A DNA stretch of 38,842 bases from an uncultured Clostridia bacterium (lineage in GTDB: Bacteria > Bacillota > Clostridia > TANB77 > CAG-508): positions 1 through 38,842 of the forward strand of contig CAKPJC010000017.1 of the NCBI GenBank assembly GCA_934162535.1. Direction: 5' to 3'. Position 1 is the first letter of the stretch; each line of letters opens with the position of its first letter. Below the pieces are notes generated by a model. That model was not told where the DNA came from. It made no database searches and was given only the letters and a program-made list of their open reading frames with translations. This document shows positions 7,610 to 14,361 of this stretch, in pieces. The position numbers were made by a program, and so were the translations under genes.

Positions 7610-8398
7610 ATGAAAGAAAAGTTAAAAAAAGCACTTTATATTTTAATATATATTTCTTTGGTTGTTTTGTTGCTTTTTCTATCAAACTATGTTTATACTT
7701 CGTTTTTGAACAAGCTTTTTGTTGAAAATTCAAATGAAAAGGTCAAAGAAGTATTTACAATTGATAAAATAGTCTGCTTTAGTAGTTGTTCTGCTGATTC
7801 AGTGTTAAATTCTAATAATACAACAACTATAAATAATCTACTGCAATATACCGATATTGCAATTTTTATTGATACTCCTAATAAAAATCTGACAATGGAA
7901 AATACATTAAAATCTGTTTCTATAAAAGGTCTTTCTTTTAATACTTCTCCAAACATTGGTGTACCAAAATTATATTATAAAAATCTTAATAATTTTGCAA
8001 CACCTAGTATTGATGAGAATAATCTTATAAATGAAGACTTAGATTTTAAAATATCTAATGATGATAAAATAGATTATAGCACACCTACATTATTCAATAA
8101 TTGTGCAAATCCGATTACATTAAGTTATGTAAATTCTAATATTACAAATGATTATACAATTGATAATTCACAAAATTCTCTAAGCTATGATGGCTCTATT
8201 TTAAAAAAATGTAATGTATTGCTCAGTGACATTAAATGCAGTTTTAGTTTTACTGTAAATATTGAGAATAATTATGGTGAAAAATTTAGATGCCCTGTAT
8301 ATATAGATATTCCTCTAAATAATGATGTTTCTTCTATATATGATGGAAGTTATATTTATACTTATAATCCTAATTGGATTTTTGCAAAAATAAATTAA
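7610..8398 (+). CDS. Membrane-anchored extracytoplasmic protein of unknown function
   Basis: 262 residues from the ATG at 7610, chosen because AAGGAGG lies 5 nt upstream; an ATG at 7538 in the same frame has no ribosome binding site. Residues about 8-31 form one transmembrane helix (ALYILIYISLVVLLLFLSN). The rest is Asn/Ser/Asp-rich and appears extracellular, with paired cysteines (CFSSC near residue 56, then NNCANP and CNVLLSDIKC further on) that could form disulfides. There is a beta-rich immunoglobulin-like feel (IDTPNKNLTMENTLKSVSIK, FTVNIENNYGEKFRCPVYID), but no named family is recognised. It is one of only three plus-strand genes here and has its own terminator. Confidence 0.75.
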   Translation: MKEKLKKALYILIYISLVVLLLFLSNYVYTSFLNKLFVENSNEKVKEVFTIDKIVCFSSCSADSVLNSNNTTTINNLLQYTDIAIFIDTPNKNLTMENTLKSVSIKGLSFNTSPNIGVPKLYYKNLNNFATPSIDENNLINEDLDFKISNDDKIDYSTPTLFNNCANPITLSYVNSNITNDYTIDNSQNSLSYDGSILKKCNVLLSDIKCSFSFTVNIENNYGEKFRCPVYIDIPLNNDVSSIYDGSYIYTYNPNWIFAKIN

Positions 8399-8418
8399 TT
8401 TACTTTTATAAAATTCTG

Positions 8419-8458
8419 AAAAAGAGAGTAAGTCTTTATTTGTTCTTACTCTCTTTTT
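8419..8458. terminator. Bidirectional intrinsic terminator between convergent genes
   Basis: Fourteen-bp perfect arms, AAAAAGAGAGTAAG (8419-8432) and its complement (8445-8458), with a 12-nt loop. A-run on one side and T-run on the other serve both the plus gene ending at 8398 and the minus gene ending at 8464. Confidence 0.85.
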
Positions 8459-8463
8459 TCATT

Positions 8464-9396
8464 TTATCTCTCAAATGTATCATCTTGCTGTTTCTCTTGT
8501 TTTTGTGATTTATTATTATCTTCTTGGTTATGCTCTGCTTCTAGCTTTTCTTTTGTTTCTTCTATTTTTACTTTTAGTTGTTCTTTAAAATTTTGTACCA
8601 TTTTTTCTTTATCCTCGCTGTCTGGTATCCCCAATGTAATTCCTGTTGCTTTCTCATATTCCTTTATTGCTAAAATTATTGTTTCATAATCTAATGTTCC
8701 TTCTGGTACTTGTTTAATTTCTTCTCTTAGTTGTGGGATTACTTCCTCAAGTCCCAATTTTTGCAGGTCTGGGATTACTTCTAATTCTATTAATTCCTTT
8801 GTAGCAGGTTCTCTCTTAACTTTTGTTACAATACTTTCTACAATGTTATCTTTTAAATTATATTTCCATATCTCGTTATCAATGTTTTCATATTTTCTTA
8901 AATATGTACTCAATCTTCTTAACTCATCTTGAGTGATTTTCACCTCCTGTAGTTGTATTAATCCTCTTCCTGTTAGTTTTGCTAACATTTTTCTTATAGG
9001 GTTTCTTTTTATATTTTTTTCTATTTGCATATTTTTTTCATCTAATATTTGTTCTGCTTCCTGATAATATCCAGATATTCCTTGTATTCCCTCTACCACA
9101 TAGTCAATTAATCTTTTTATTATTACATCTCCTAAAAATGATGATTCATAAAAATCTAATTCTGTATTTTTTCTTGAATACATTGATAGTCCTTTTTCTT
9201 CAAATTGATGTTGCAATTCAACTATTTTATTGTTTATTGTTATTCCTATGTTTTTTAATCCTTTTCCTGAAGTTTCTCTTGTTTCTGTGCCTTCTATCTC
9301 TCGTATAATTCTGTCTGTTTCGTTAATGATTTGTTTTATTCTTTTTGATAAATTTTGTTTGAATTCATCTTCTACTATTTTTTGTCTTTCTTCCAT
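8464..9396 (-). CDS. Helical, highly charged cytoplasmic protein of unknown function
   Basis: 310 residues with no signal peptide or membrane segment. The sequence is almost entirely predicted helix, rich in Glu, Lys and Ile, with coiled-coil-like stretches at the start (EDEFKQNLSKRIKQIINETD) and near the end (FKEQLKVKIEETKEKLEAEH), and a Gln/Lys/Asp-rich disordered tail. I do not recognise a family and see no catalytic motif. It is a single-gene unit with its own promoter and a shared terminator. Confidence 0.7.
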   Translation of the reverse strand: MEERQKIVEDEFKQNLSKRIKQIINETDRIIREIEGTETRETSGKGLKNIGITINNKIVELQHQFEEKGLSMYSRKNTELDFYESSFLGDVIIKRLIDYVVEGIQGISGYYQEAEQILDEKNMQIEKNIKRNPIRKMLAKLTGRGLIQLQEVKITQDELRRLSTYLRKYENIDNEIWKYNLKDNIVESIVTKVKREPATKELIELEVIPDLQKLGLEEVIPQLREEIKQVPEGTLDYETIILAIKEYEKATGITLGIPDSEDKEKMVQNFKEQLKVKIEETKEKLEAEHNQEDNNKSQKQEKQQDDTFER

Positions 9397-9437
9397 TCTT
9401 CTTTCTCCTTTCTAGGGCACATTTTTTCTTCTTCCTT

Positions 9438-9467
9438 ATATTATCATATTTTTCTACGTTTTCTCAA
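9438..9467 (-). promoter_or_regulatory. Promoter of the helical protein gene
   Basis: Minus strand -35 TTGAGA (9462-9467), 18-nt spacer and -10 TAATAT (9438-9443), about 40 bp before the ATG at 9396; a Shine-Dalgarno AAAGGAG follows. Confidence 0.6.
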
Positions 9468-9512
9468 TATTTTTCTATTAATTTTCTGACCATCTTTATA
9501 ATTTATATTATT

Positions 9513-9892
9513 TTTTTAATTGTTCAACTTCAAATTTTCCTCCACATTTAGAGCATCTGTATATTATTGTAAAGTTTTTATTTAGTCTTTGTCTGTAAAA
9601 TTCCTGTTTACATTTTTCACATCTTATCTTATAGTTGTAGTTTTTTGTTTCATTGAATTTTATATTGCTTTTTTATCTCCTACTCTGGAAATATCATATC
9701 CACAATTATTATTTATTACTTTCGCATATTTTTTGAATTCTGCACCATGATTATTACAATATGGCATACAATGTATTAGTTCATGCATTATTGTGTTTTT
9801 TATGATGTCATCCTTTAGTTCTAATACCCATCTACTTATTTCTATTTTTCCAAATTGCTTTTCATTTAATATGTCTATTCTGATTTGTTTTG
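9513..9892 (-). pseudogene. Decayed second copy of the SprT-like metallopeptidase gene
   Basis: This segment is near-identical to part of the intact sprT-like gene (13640-14173) but 154 nt shorter because of two deletions. One removes 138 nt in frame, joining IEIS to RWVLELK, and lies between 8-bp direct repeats TATTTCTA (13981 and 14119 in the intact copy). The other removes 16 nt between 9-bp repeats TGCTTTTTT (13794 and 13810), which shifts the frame before the zinc ribbon. The 5' end is also missing: homology stops at KQI, and the remaining open frame (9660-9926) starts in unrelated sequence. HELIH survives, but the product would lack the start, a central segment and the metal-binding C-terminus. 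Confidence 0.85.
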
Positions 9893-9928
9893 TAAGAAAA
9901 ATATATTTTTTCTTTCTCTTTTTCAATA

Positions 9929-10128
9929 AATTTAGATATGCAATTTATTAAAAGCATAACAAATGGCAAGTTCATTTGTTATGAACTCTTTTTCCAGAAA
10001 ATGTTTTGATATGTTACGCCATATCTTAAATAAGTGCAATTTTTAAGTTTAGCTGTGTTACTTTATTTAGCTATTCAAGGAAGTAAATATTGTTATATGA
10101 GTTATACTATAATAAGAAATCATAAATA
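9929..10128 (+). pseudogene. Possible decayed plus-strand ORF
   Basis: One plus-strand frame from about 9929 reads like a degraded protein: FICYELFFQKMF, stop TGA (10007), YVTPYLK, stop TAA, then FLSLAVLLYLAIQGSKYCY and a final stop near 10126. Two interior stops in about 65 codons are fewer than expected in DNA this AT-rich, and the residues are protein-like. I do not recognise the family. It may be random; the call is tentative. Confidence 0.25.
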
Positions 10129-10180
10129 ATGCCAAAAAAAGAAAATCTAAATAGTTATGAAAAAAATTCTGAAAAGGAGG

Positions 10181-10210
10181 AATAAATAGAGGAATCCTCC
10201 TCTATTTATT
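10181..10210 (-). terminator. Hairpin terminator at the end of the radical SAM operon
   Basis: Thirteen-bp arms AATAAATAGAGGA (10181-10193) and complement (10198-10210) around a 4-nt loop. It overlaps the stop codon of the last gene (TAG at 10202-10204). The U-run on the minus side is poor, so it could also act as an mRNA 3' end stabiliser. Confidence 0.55.
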
Positions 10211-11485
10211 ATACACATTATTGTATTTTAAATAACAGTATGGATCTACTCCGTTTATATCTCCATCTGTGAAACATCTGTATCTACATCCACCTCTACA
10301 ATATTCATATTTTTCGCAATTATTACAAACATCATTTCCTTTTAACTCTCTAAATCGTTTTAAAATTTTACTGTTATTCCATATATCCTTTAAATTATCT
10401 ACTTTTACATTTCCACATATGAATTCTTTTGGATAATGTGAACAAGGTTTCATATTTCCAAGAGGATCTATGCAAATACTTTCTTTACCTGCAAAACAGC
10501 CAAACCCTAATTCTGGTATAAATTCATAATCATCACAGCCATAAATATTCAACGGTGCTCTGATGCCTATTACATCTTGATATTTATGCCTTAAATTTTC
10601 TATATCTTTTATAACTTCTATATATTCGTCTTGAGATAATATAATCTTTTCTTTATTTGTAGTTGCTCTTCCATCTTCTCTAACACAATTAAATTTAATT
10701 GTATTACATCCACATTCAATAGCAATTTTTATTAAATTCTCTATTTCTTTTATGTTATTTTTCATTAATGTAGTTTTTATAGAATAATTTTTATTATAAT
10801 ATTTTTGTAACATTTTTAAGCCTTCAATAGTTTTTTTATAAGTTCCTTTTCCTCTTATAAAATCCATACTTTTTTCTGTTCCACCATCAAAACTTACTGT
10901 AATATTTTTTATGTTCAATTCATTTATCTTAGCAATAGTATCCTTATTGAAATATGTTCCATTTGTTGAAATAGATACATCTATTTCCTTTTCATTACAC
11001 TTTTCTACAAATTTATAAATATCTTCTGAAGCAAATGGTTCTCCTCCTGCTATTGATACCCTTTCTACACCTAAATCATATAATTGTTCTACTAAATCAA
11101 TTTTTTCTTTTAATGATAATTCTTTTTTATTTTCTATCCCTGAGTTTGTAAAACAATGTTTACATCGTAAATTACATTTATAAGTTATATCATAAAAAAC
11201 TCGAAATGGTGCAGTTAAATAATTTTCAGGTATTTTTCCTTGTTTTTGCTTTTCGATATTTATAGTAATAATTTCATTCTCAGCAAGTTCTCTTAAAATT
11301 TCTAAAACTTCTTCAATGTTAGTATTTTCTTTTAGATTATTTATATTTTTTTTATAACTTGTATTATTAAGCCTCAACATATCTAAAATTTCATAAGTTT
11401 CTTTGTCTATATATAAATTTTCTTTGTATTTTTTATTGTATAATATTCCTCCAAAAAATTCTTGCTTTAATATTAATTTTCCCAT
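10202..11485 (-). CDS. Radical SAM/SPASM peptide-modifying enzyme with N-terminal RRE-like domain
   Basis: 427 residues. Residues 1-80 resemble the PqqD-like RiPP recognition element (LYIDKETYEILDMLRLNNTS, then EEVLEILRELAENEIITI). The radical SAM core begins at about 93: C104, C108 and C111 in CNLRCKHC bind the SAM cluster, with GGEP at 147-150 for SAM binding. A SPASM-type C-terminus follows with many cysteines (about 330, 338, 348, 357, 387, 390, 396, 400, 404, 417), enough for two auxiliary clusters. Proteins with this domain set modify ribosomally made peptides, for example through thioether or C-C links. It is the last gene of the operon, downstream of a 21-residue peptide gene. AAAGGATG precedes the ATG. 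The substrate is inferred, not shown. Confidence 0.88.
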   Translation of the reverse strand: MGKLILKQEFFGGILYNKKYKENLYIDKETYEILDMLRLNNTSYKKNINNLKENTNIEEVLEILRELAENEIITINIEKQKQGKIPENYLTAPFRVFYDITYKCNLRCKHCFTNSGIENKKELSLKEKIDLVEQLYDLGVERVSIAGGEPFASEDIYKFVEKCNEKEIDVSISTNGTYFNKDTIAKINELNIKNITVSFDGGTEKSMDFIRGKGTYKKTIEGLKMLQKYYNKNYSIKTTLMKNNIKEIENLIKIAIECGCNTIKFNCVREDGRATTNKEKIILSQDEYIEVIKDIENLRHKYQDVIGIRAPLNIYGCDDYEFIPELGFGCFAGKESICIDPLGNMKPCSHYPKEFICGNVKVDNLKDIWNNSKILKRFRELKGNDVCNNCEKYEYCRGGCRYRCFTDGDINGVDPYCYLKYNNVYNK

Positions 11486-11554
11486 AATTACATCCTTTAA
11501 TTATTTATTACATATAATCCTATATCTATTTTTTCTTTTGTATTTTTAGACAAA

Positions 11555-11620
11555 TTACATATGTAGATTTTTTAGTTTTTTAATATGTTTTTTTACTATT
11601 TTTTTATTGTTTTTTTTCAT
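11555..11620 (-). CDS. 21-residue lysine-rich peptide, candidate precursor
   Basis: A short ORF on the minus strand: ATG at 11620-11618, stop TAA at 11557-11555. The peptide starts MKKNNKKIVKK and ends KKLKNLHM; about half of its residues are Lys. A strong Shine-Dalgarno AGGGGGTGAT lies 4 nt before the ATG, much better than most in this window, which argues that it is translated. It sits between the two radical SAM genes, 70 bp upstream of the second. It contains several A6-A8 runs. One extra A near the end would carry the frame on past this stop for about ten codons with a Cys (STYVICLKIQKKK), and two extra (or one fewer) would give YICNLSKNTKEKIDIGLYV. Slippage or an assembly indel could therefore hide a longer peptide. 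Confidence 0.55.
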   Translation of the reverse strand: MKKNNKKIVKKHIKKLKNLHM

Positions 11621-11657
11621 ACTATCACCCCCTAAAAGCTATGATAAATGAATTTAT

Positions 11658-11695
11658 ATAGTTATATCTATCTTATTAGATATAGGACTAACTAT
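11658..11695 (-). other. AT-rich hairpin between the first radical SAM gene and the peptide gene
   Basis: An inner 8-bp stem (TATATCTA at 11663-11670 with TAGATATA at 11677-11684) extended by an outer 5-bp stem (11658-11662 with 11691-11695), with an asymmetric bulge. It overlaps the TAG stop (11692-11694) of the upstream radical SAM gene and has no U-tract. It might protect the mRNA or tune expression of the peptide gene. Weak evidence. Confidence 0.3.
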
Positions 11696-12612
11696 AGTAT
11701 TAATTCTTTTGTCTTTCTTTCATAGTTTTTATATCTATTAATAGGACATTGTCCACAAAAATCGTTTTGATGGCTAAATTTAGAAACTTTATCTATTATA
11801 TCTTTTATATTACTTGTTTTTACATTTGCTATTAATAACTGACCTTCTGTAAAAGCACAAGGATACACATTTCCATCCCAATTTATGTACATAGAAGTTG
11901 TTCCACACAAACATTTTCGTTCAATACCCTTTAAATATTTTTCTATTGGTAATTCTACATTCACACATTTTACATTTTTATCACAATATTCAACTAATTT
12001 TTCTAGTAATTCCATAAAATCTTTAAAAGGCAAAATCATATCTTTATTTTCTCTTGCTCTACCAAACTCGTTTGTTGAATTAACTTTTAAATTCATTATT
12101 TTATTTCTTTCACAAAAATCTATAATTTCGTATATATCCTGATAATTAATTTTAGATACCGTCGTTCTAATTGATAGTCTAGATCTGCTTTCTTCATCTT
12201 GACATATCCTTTTTATATTTTCTATTACTTTATTAACATCTATATTCTTTCTTATTAAATTAGATTTTTCATTTGACAAACTATCCAAACTTATTGTTAA
12301 TTTTATATTTTTATTAGTTTTGAATTGTTTTAAGAATTCTTCACTTAATATTGAACCGTTACTTGTAATTGATATTTTTATTTCTTTATTACTTTTTTCT
12401 ATTATTTTTTCTATGTTTTTTAGAAATGGTTCTCCTCCACCTATTGACACTTTTTTTATACCTATTGCAAATAAATTATTTAATACTCCTATAATTTCAT
12501 CAACATTTAATTCATTATCATATTCTTTTTCCCCTTTTATCGAATTAGTAAAACAATATTTACATTCTCCATTACAATATTGTGTAATATCAAAAAAAAC
12601 TTTACCTATCAT
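11692..12612 (-). CDS. Radical SAM enzyme with SPASM/twitch-like C-terminus
   Basis: 306 residues. The radical SAM cluster motif is at the very N-terminus: C13, C17, C20 in YCNGECKYCFTN, with GGGEP at 58-62. The C-terminus has CLCGTTSMYINWDGNVYPC (C234, C236, C252) and CGQC (C286, C289), so it probably holds one auxiliary Fe-S cluster rather than the two expected in the neighbouring enzyme. No N-terminal recognition domain is present. It is related in design to the radical SAM gene downstream but clearly not a recent duplicate. Its ATG overlaps the end of the helix-hairpin-helix gene by 11 bp, implying translational coupling. The substrate is unknown; peptide modification is an inference from the SPASM-like domain and context. 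Confidence 0.85.
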   Translation of the reverse strand: MIGKVFFDITQYCNGECKYCFTNSIKGEKEYDNELNVDEIIGVLNNLFAIGIKKVSIGGGEPFLKNIEKIIEKSNKEIKISITSNGSILSEEFLKQFKTNKNIKLTISLDSLSNEKSNLIRKNIDVNKVIENIKRICQDEESRSRLSIRTTVSKINYQDIYEIIDFCERNKIMNLKVNSTNEFGRARENKDMILPFKDFMELLEKLVEYCDKNVKCVNVELPIEKYLKGIERKCLCGTTSMYINWDGNVYPCAFTEGQLLIANVKTSNIKDIIDKVSKFSHQNDFCGQCPINRYKNYERKTKELIL

Positions 12613-13114
12613 ATTCTTCTTCCTTTCCTAATCCATCTAATATTTCCATTTCTTGTCCTATTGTTCTATATAATCCACTACATTTAGCATTGAATATATT
12701 TCTATTTGTATCTTTTTTATATGCTTCAAATATTGCTATTGCTGTTTCTGCTTTATGTTCGCCTATTCCTCTAAACTGCATTAGCCTTCTCTTAAAATCT
12801 GGTTCAGTCTCATATTCATCAAACAAATGAGATGGACACCCATCATAAAGTTCATTTATAAGATAAATACTACTTGCTAAATTTATAGACATATTTTTTG
12901 GAAACCTATGTAGACAAGGTTTCATCATCATTGCTTTTTCAATTTTTTCATAATTTAAACTTTCAAAACCGTCAGTAAAATTTTTCTTTATTCCTAGTCT
13001 GTTAAATAATTCTATCGTATTTAATAATACTTGTTCTGCACTTTGAGATTGATTCAAAATAGTTGCCCATAATAAATACAGAGATTGTAAATCATTCATT
13101 TTATTATTTTCCAT
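12602..13114 (-). CDS. Helix-hairpin-helix (HhH-GPD-fold) protein, glycosylase-like
   Basis: 170 residues resembling the endonuclease III/HhH-GPD superfamily: LYLLWATILNQSQSAEQV near the start, then a helix-hairpin-helix FRGIGEHKAETAIAIF at about 118-133. Two points are unusual. The Lys of bifunctional enzymes (position of K in VGRK) is a His here, and the position of the conserved catalytic Asp in the VDTH-type segment appears as FNAK. No C-terminal Fe-S cysteine cluster is seen. It may bind DNA or nucleotides without classical glycosylase activity. It overlaps its upstream and downstream neighbours by 11 bp each. An internal ATG five codons in is an alternative start. The fold call is from motif reading only. 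Confidence 0.65.
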   Translation of the reverse strand: MENNKMNDLQSLYLLWATILNQSQSAEQVLLNTIELFNRLGIKKNFTDGFESLNYEKIEKAMMMKPCLHRFPKNMSINLASSIYLINELYDGCPSHLFDEYETEPDFKRRLMQFRGIGEHKAETAIAIFEAYKKDTNRNIFNAKCSGLYRTIGQEMEILDGLGKEEEYDR

Positions 13115-13463
13115 TTATTTTCCATTCTCTTTCTACATTTTTTTTCTCTTTATTTATAATTGTATCATATAAATTAATATTTAATTCATTGCAAATAGAG
13201 GTCAAAACTATAAAAACATCTGCTATTTCTTCTTCTATATTAGTGTAATTTTCTATTTTGTTGTAATCTATTGAGGCTTCTGGTAATGTTTTTCTAATAG
13301 CTTTTGCAAGTTCTCCTGTTTCTTCAAGCAATAATAACATCTTGTCTTGAACTCTTTGATTGGCAAAACCTCTTAATGTAATAACTTTTCTTATATATTC
13401 TTGTACATCATCTACTGTACTTTGTCTATTTAATAATTCTAATAATTCTTTTTGTTCTTTCAT
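13104..13463 (-). CDS. MazG-like nucleotide pyrophosphohydrolase
   Basis: 119 residues with the MazG/all-alpha NTP-PPase signature: LLLLEETGELAKAIRK (E47, E48, E51) and EEEIADVFIVL (E79, D82), which supply the Mg-binding carboxylates. Single-domain members hydrolyse (d)NTPs, often modified ones, to NMP and pyrophosphate in the cytoplasm. It is the first gene of the operon, downstream of a promoter with an inverted repeat, and overlaps the HhH gene by 11 bp. Substrate specificity cannot be read from the sequence. A link with the radical SAM enzymes is suggested only by the tight gene order. Confidence 0.85.
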   Translation of the reverse strand: MKEQKELLELLNRQSTVDDVQEYIRKVITLRGFANQRVQDKMLLLLEETGELAKAIRKTLPEASIDYNKIENYTNIEEEIADVFIVLTSICNELNINLYDTIINKEKKNVEREWKINGK

Positions 13464-13497
13464 ATATTACCTATTCCTTTATATTTTATTCTACTAT

Positions 13498-13527
13498 AGA
13501 ATATCACATTTTTTAGTGGTATTTCAA
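13498..13527 (-). promoter_or_regulatory. Promoter of the MazG/HhH/radical SAM operon
   Basis: Minus strand -35 TTGAAA (13522-13527), 18-nt spacer, -10 TATTCT (13498-13503), about 35 bp upstream of the MazG ATG. AAAGGAATAGG acts as ribosome binding site. Confidence 0.6.
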
Positions 13528-13535
13528 GTGATATT
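13500..13535. promoter_or_regulatory. Inverted repeat overlapping the operon promoter (putative operator)
   Basis: A perfect 8-bp inverted repeat, AATATCAC (13500-13507) and GTGATATT (13528-13535), separated by 20 bp. One half overlaps the -10 and the other abuts the -35, an arrangement typical of a repressor operator. No regulator gene is found in the operon. A related half-site AGTGGTATT lies between the arms. Confidence 0.45.
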
Positions 13536-13602
13536 ATGCAATACTTTTATTCATCTATAAGCTTTTTATTTTGTCAGATATTTTCTCACTTTCTATTGTT
13601 CT

Positions 13603-14220
13603 TTATTCTGTTTTGTGATGTACTTCACCTATTTTATCGTTTTTTAATTGTTCAACTTCAAATTTTCCTCCACATTTAGAGCATCTGTATATTATTGTAA
13701 AGTTTTTATTTAGTCTTTGTCTGTAAAATTCCTGTTTACATTTTTCACATCTTATCTTATAGTTGTAGTTTTTTGTTTCATTGAATTTTATATTGCTTTT
13801 TTCAAAGTCTGCTTTTTTATCTCCTACTCTGGAAATATCATATCCATAATTATTATTTATTACTTTCGCATATTTTTTGAATTCTGCACCATGATTATTA
13901 CAATATGGCATACAATGTATTAGTTCATGCATTATTGTGTTTTTTATGATGTCATCTTTTAGTTCTAATACCCATCTACTTATTTCTACTTTGTGTTTAT
14001 TGAATTTTTCATATTTTATTGTTTTCTTTTTCCCTATTTGGGTAATTGTTTTATATTTTGGATCAGGCTCTTCTTGTTTGCAACCTCCATATCTTTTGTT
14101 GTTCCTTTTTGATATTGATATTTCTATTTTTCCAAATTGCTTTTCATTTAATATGTCTATTCCGATTTGTTTTAATTCATTTACACATTCTTTATATAAT
14201 TTATCTAACTTTTGTTCCAT
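13603..14220 (-). CDS. SprT-like zinc metallopeptidase domain protein (intact copy)
   Basis: 205 residues. The HExxH zinc motif is HELIH at 98-102 with a third ligand His110 in NNHGAEFKKYA, as in the SprT/Spartan-like family. A C-terminal zinc ribbon follows (C158/C161 in CEKC and C180/C183 in CSKC). A basic segment lies at about 35-75. SprT-like proteins are cytoplasmic, DNA-associated proteases or poorly characterised. GAAGGAAAC precedes the ATG. A truncated, internally deleted copy lies at 9513-9892 in the same orientation, and the radical SAM operon sits between them. The IS3 element follows upstream. Confidence 0.85.
   Translation of the reverse strand: MEQKLDKLYKECVNELKQIGIDILNEKQFGKIEISISKRNNKRYGGCKQEEPDPKYKTITQIGKKKTIKYEKFNKHKVEISRWVLELKDDIIKNTIMHELIHCMPYCNNHGAEFKKYAKVINNNYGYDISRVGDKKADFEKSNIKFNETKNYNYKIRCEKCKQEFYRQRLNKNFTIIYRCSKCGGKFEVEQLKNDKIGEVHHKTE
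13640..14173 (-). repeat. Long direct repeat shared with 9513-9892
   Basis: The intact sprT-like copy and the decayed copy share this block in direct orientation with only a few substitutions besides the two deletions. The start-to-start distance is about 4.1 kb and encloses the whole five-gene operon. Recombination between the copies would excise it as a circle. Confidence 0.8.
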
Positions 14221-14361
14221 TGTTTCCTTCTTTTATTTATTGTTATTTTATTTCTTCTTTGAAATGTACTTTTTAGTGTATAGTCTTTTTTATTTAGGTT
14301 TAAAAAAAAGACAAGTTGCTTTTTTAAAATGAACCCTTTGTCAAGTACTTTTAAAAAAAGA

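Noticed and set aside
9660..9926. 88-residue ORF read as a functional small SprT-like protein
   Set aside because: It lacks the native start, misses a central segment and is frameshifted before the zinc ribbon; it is better called a pseudogene.
10129..10185. 19-codon plus-strand ORF (MPKKENLNSYEKNSEKEE) near the radical SAM operon, considered as a precursor peptide
   Set aside because: It has no ribosome binding site, lies on the opposite strand after the operon terminator, and is low-complexity. The 11555-11620 peptide has far better evidence.
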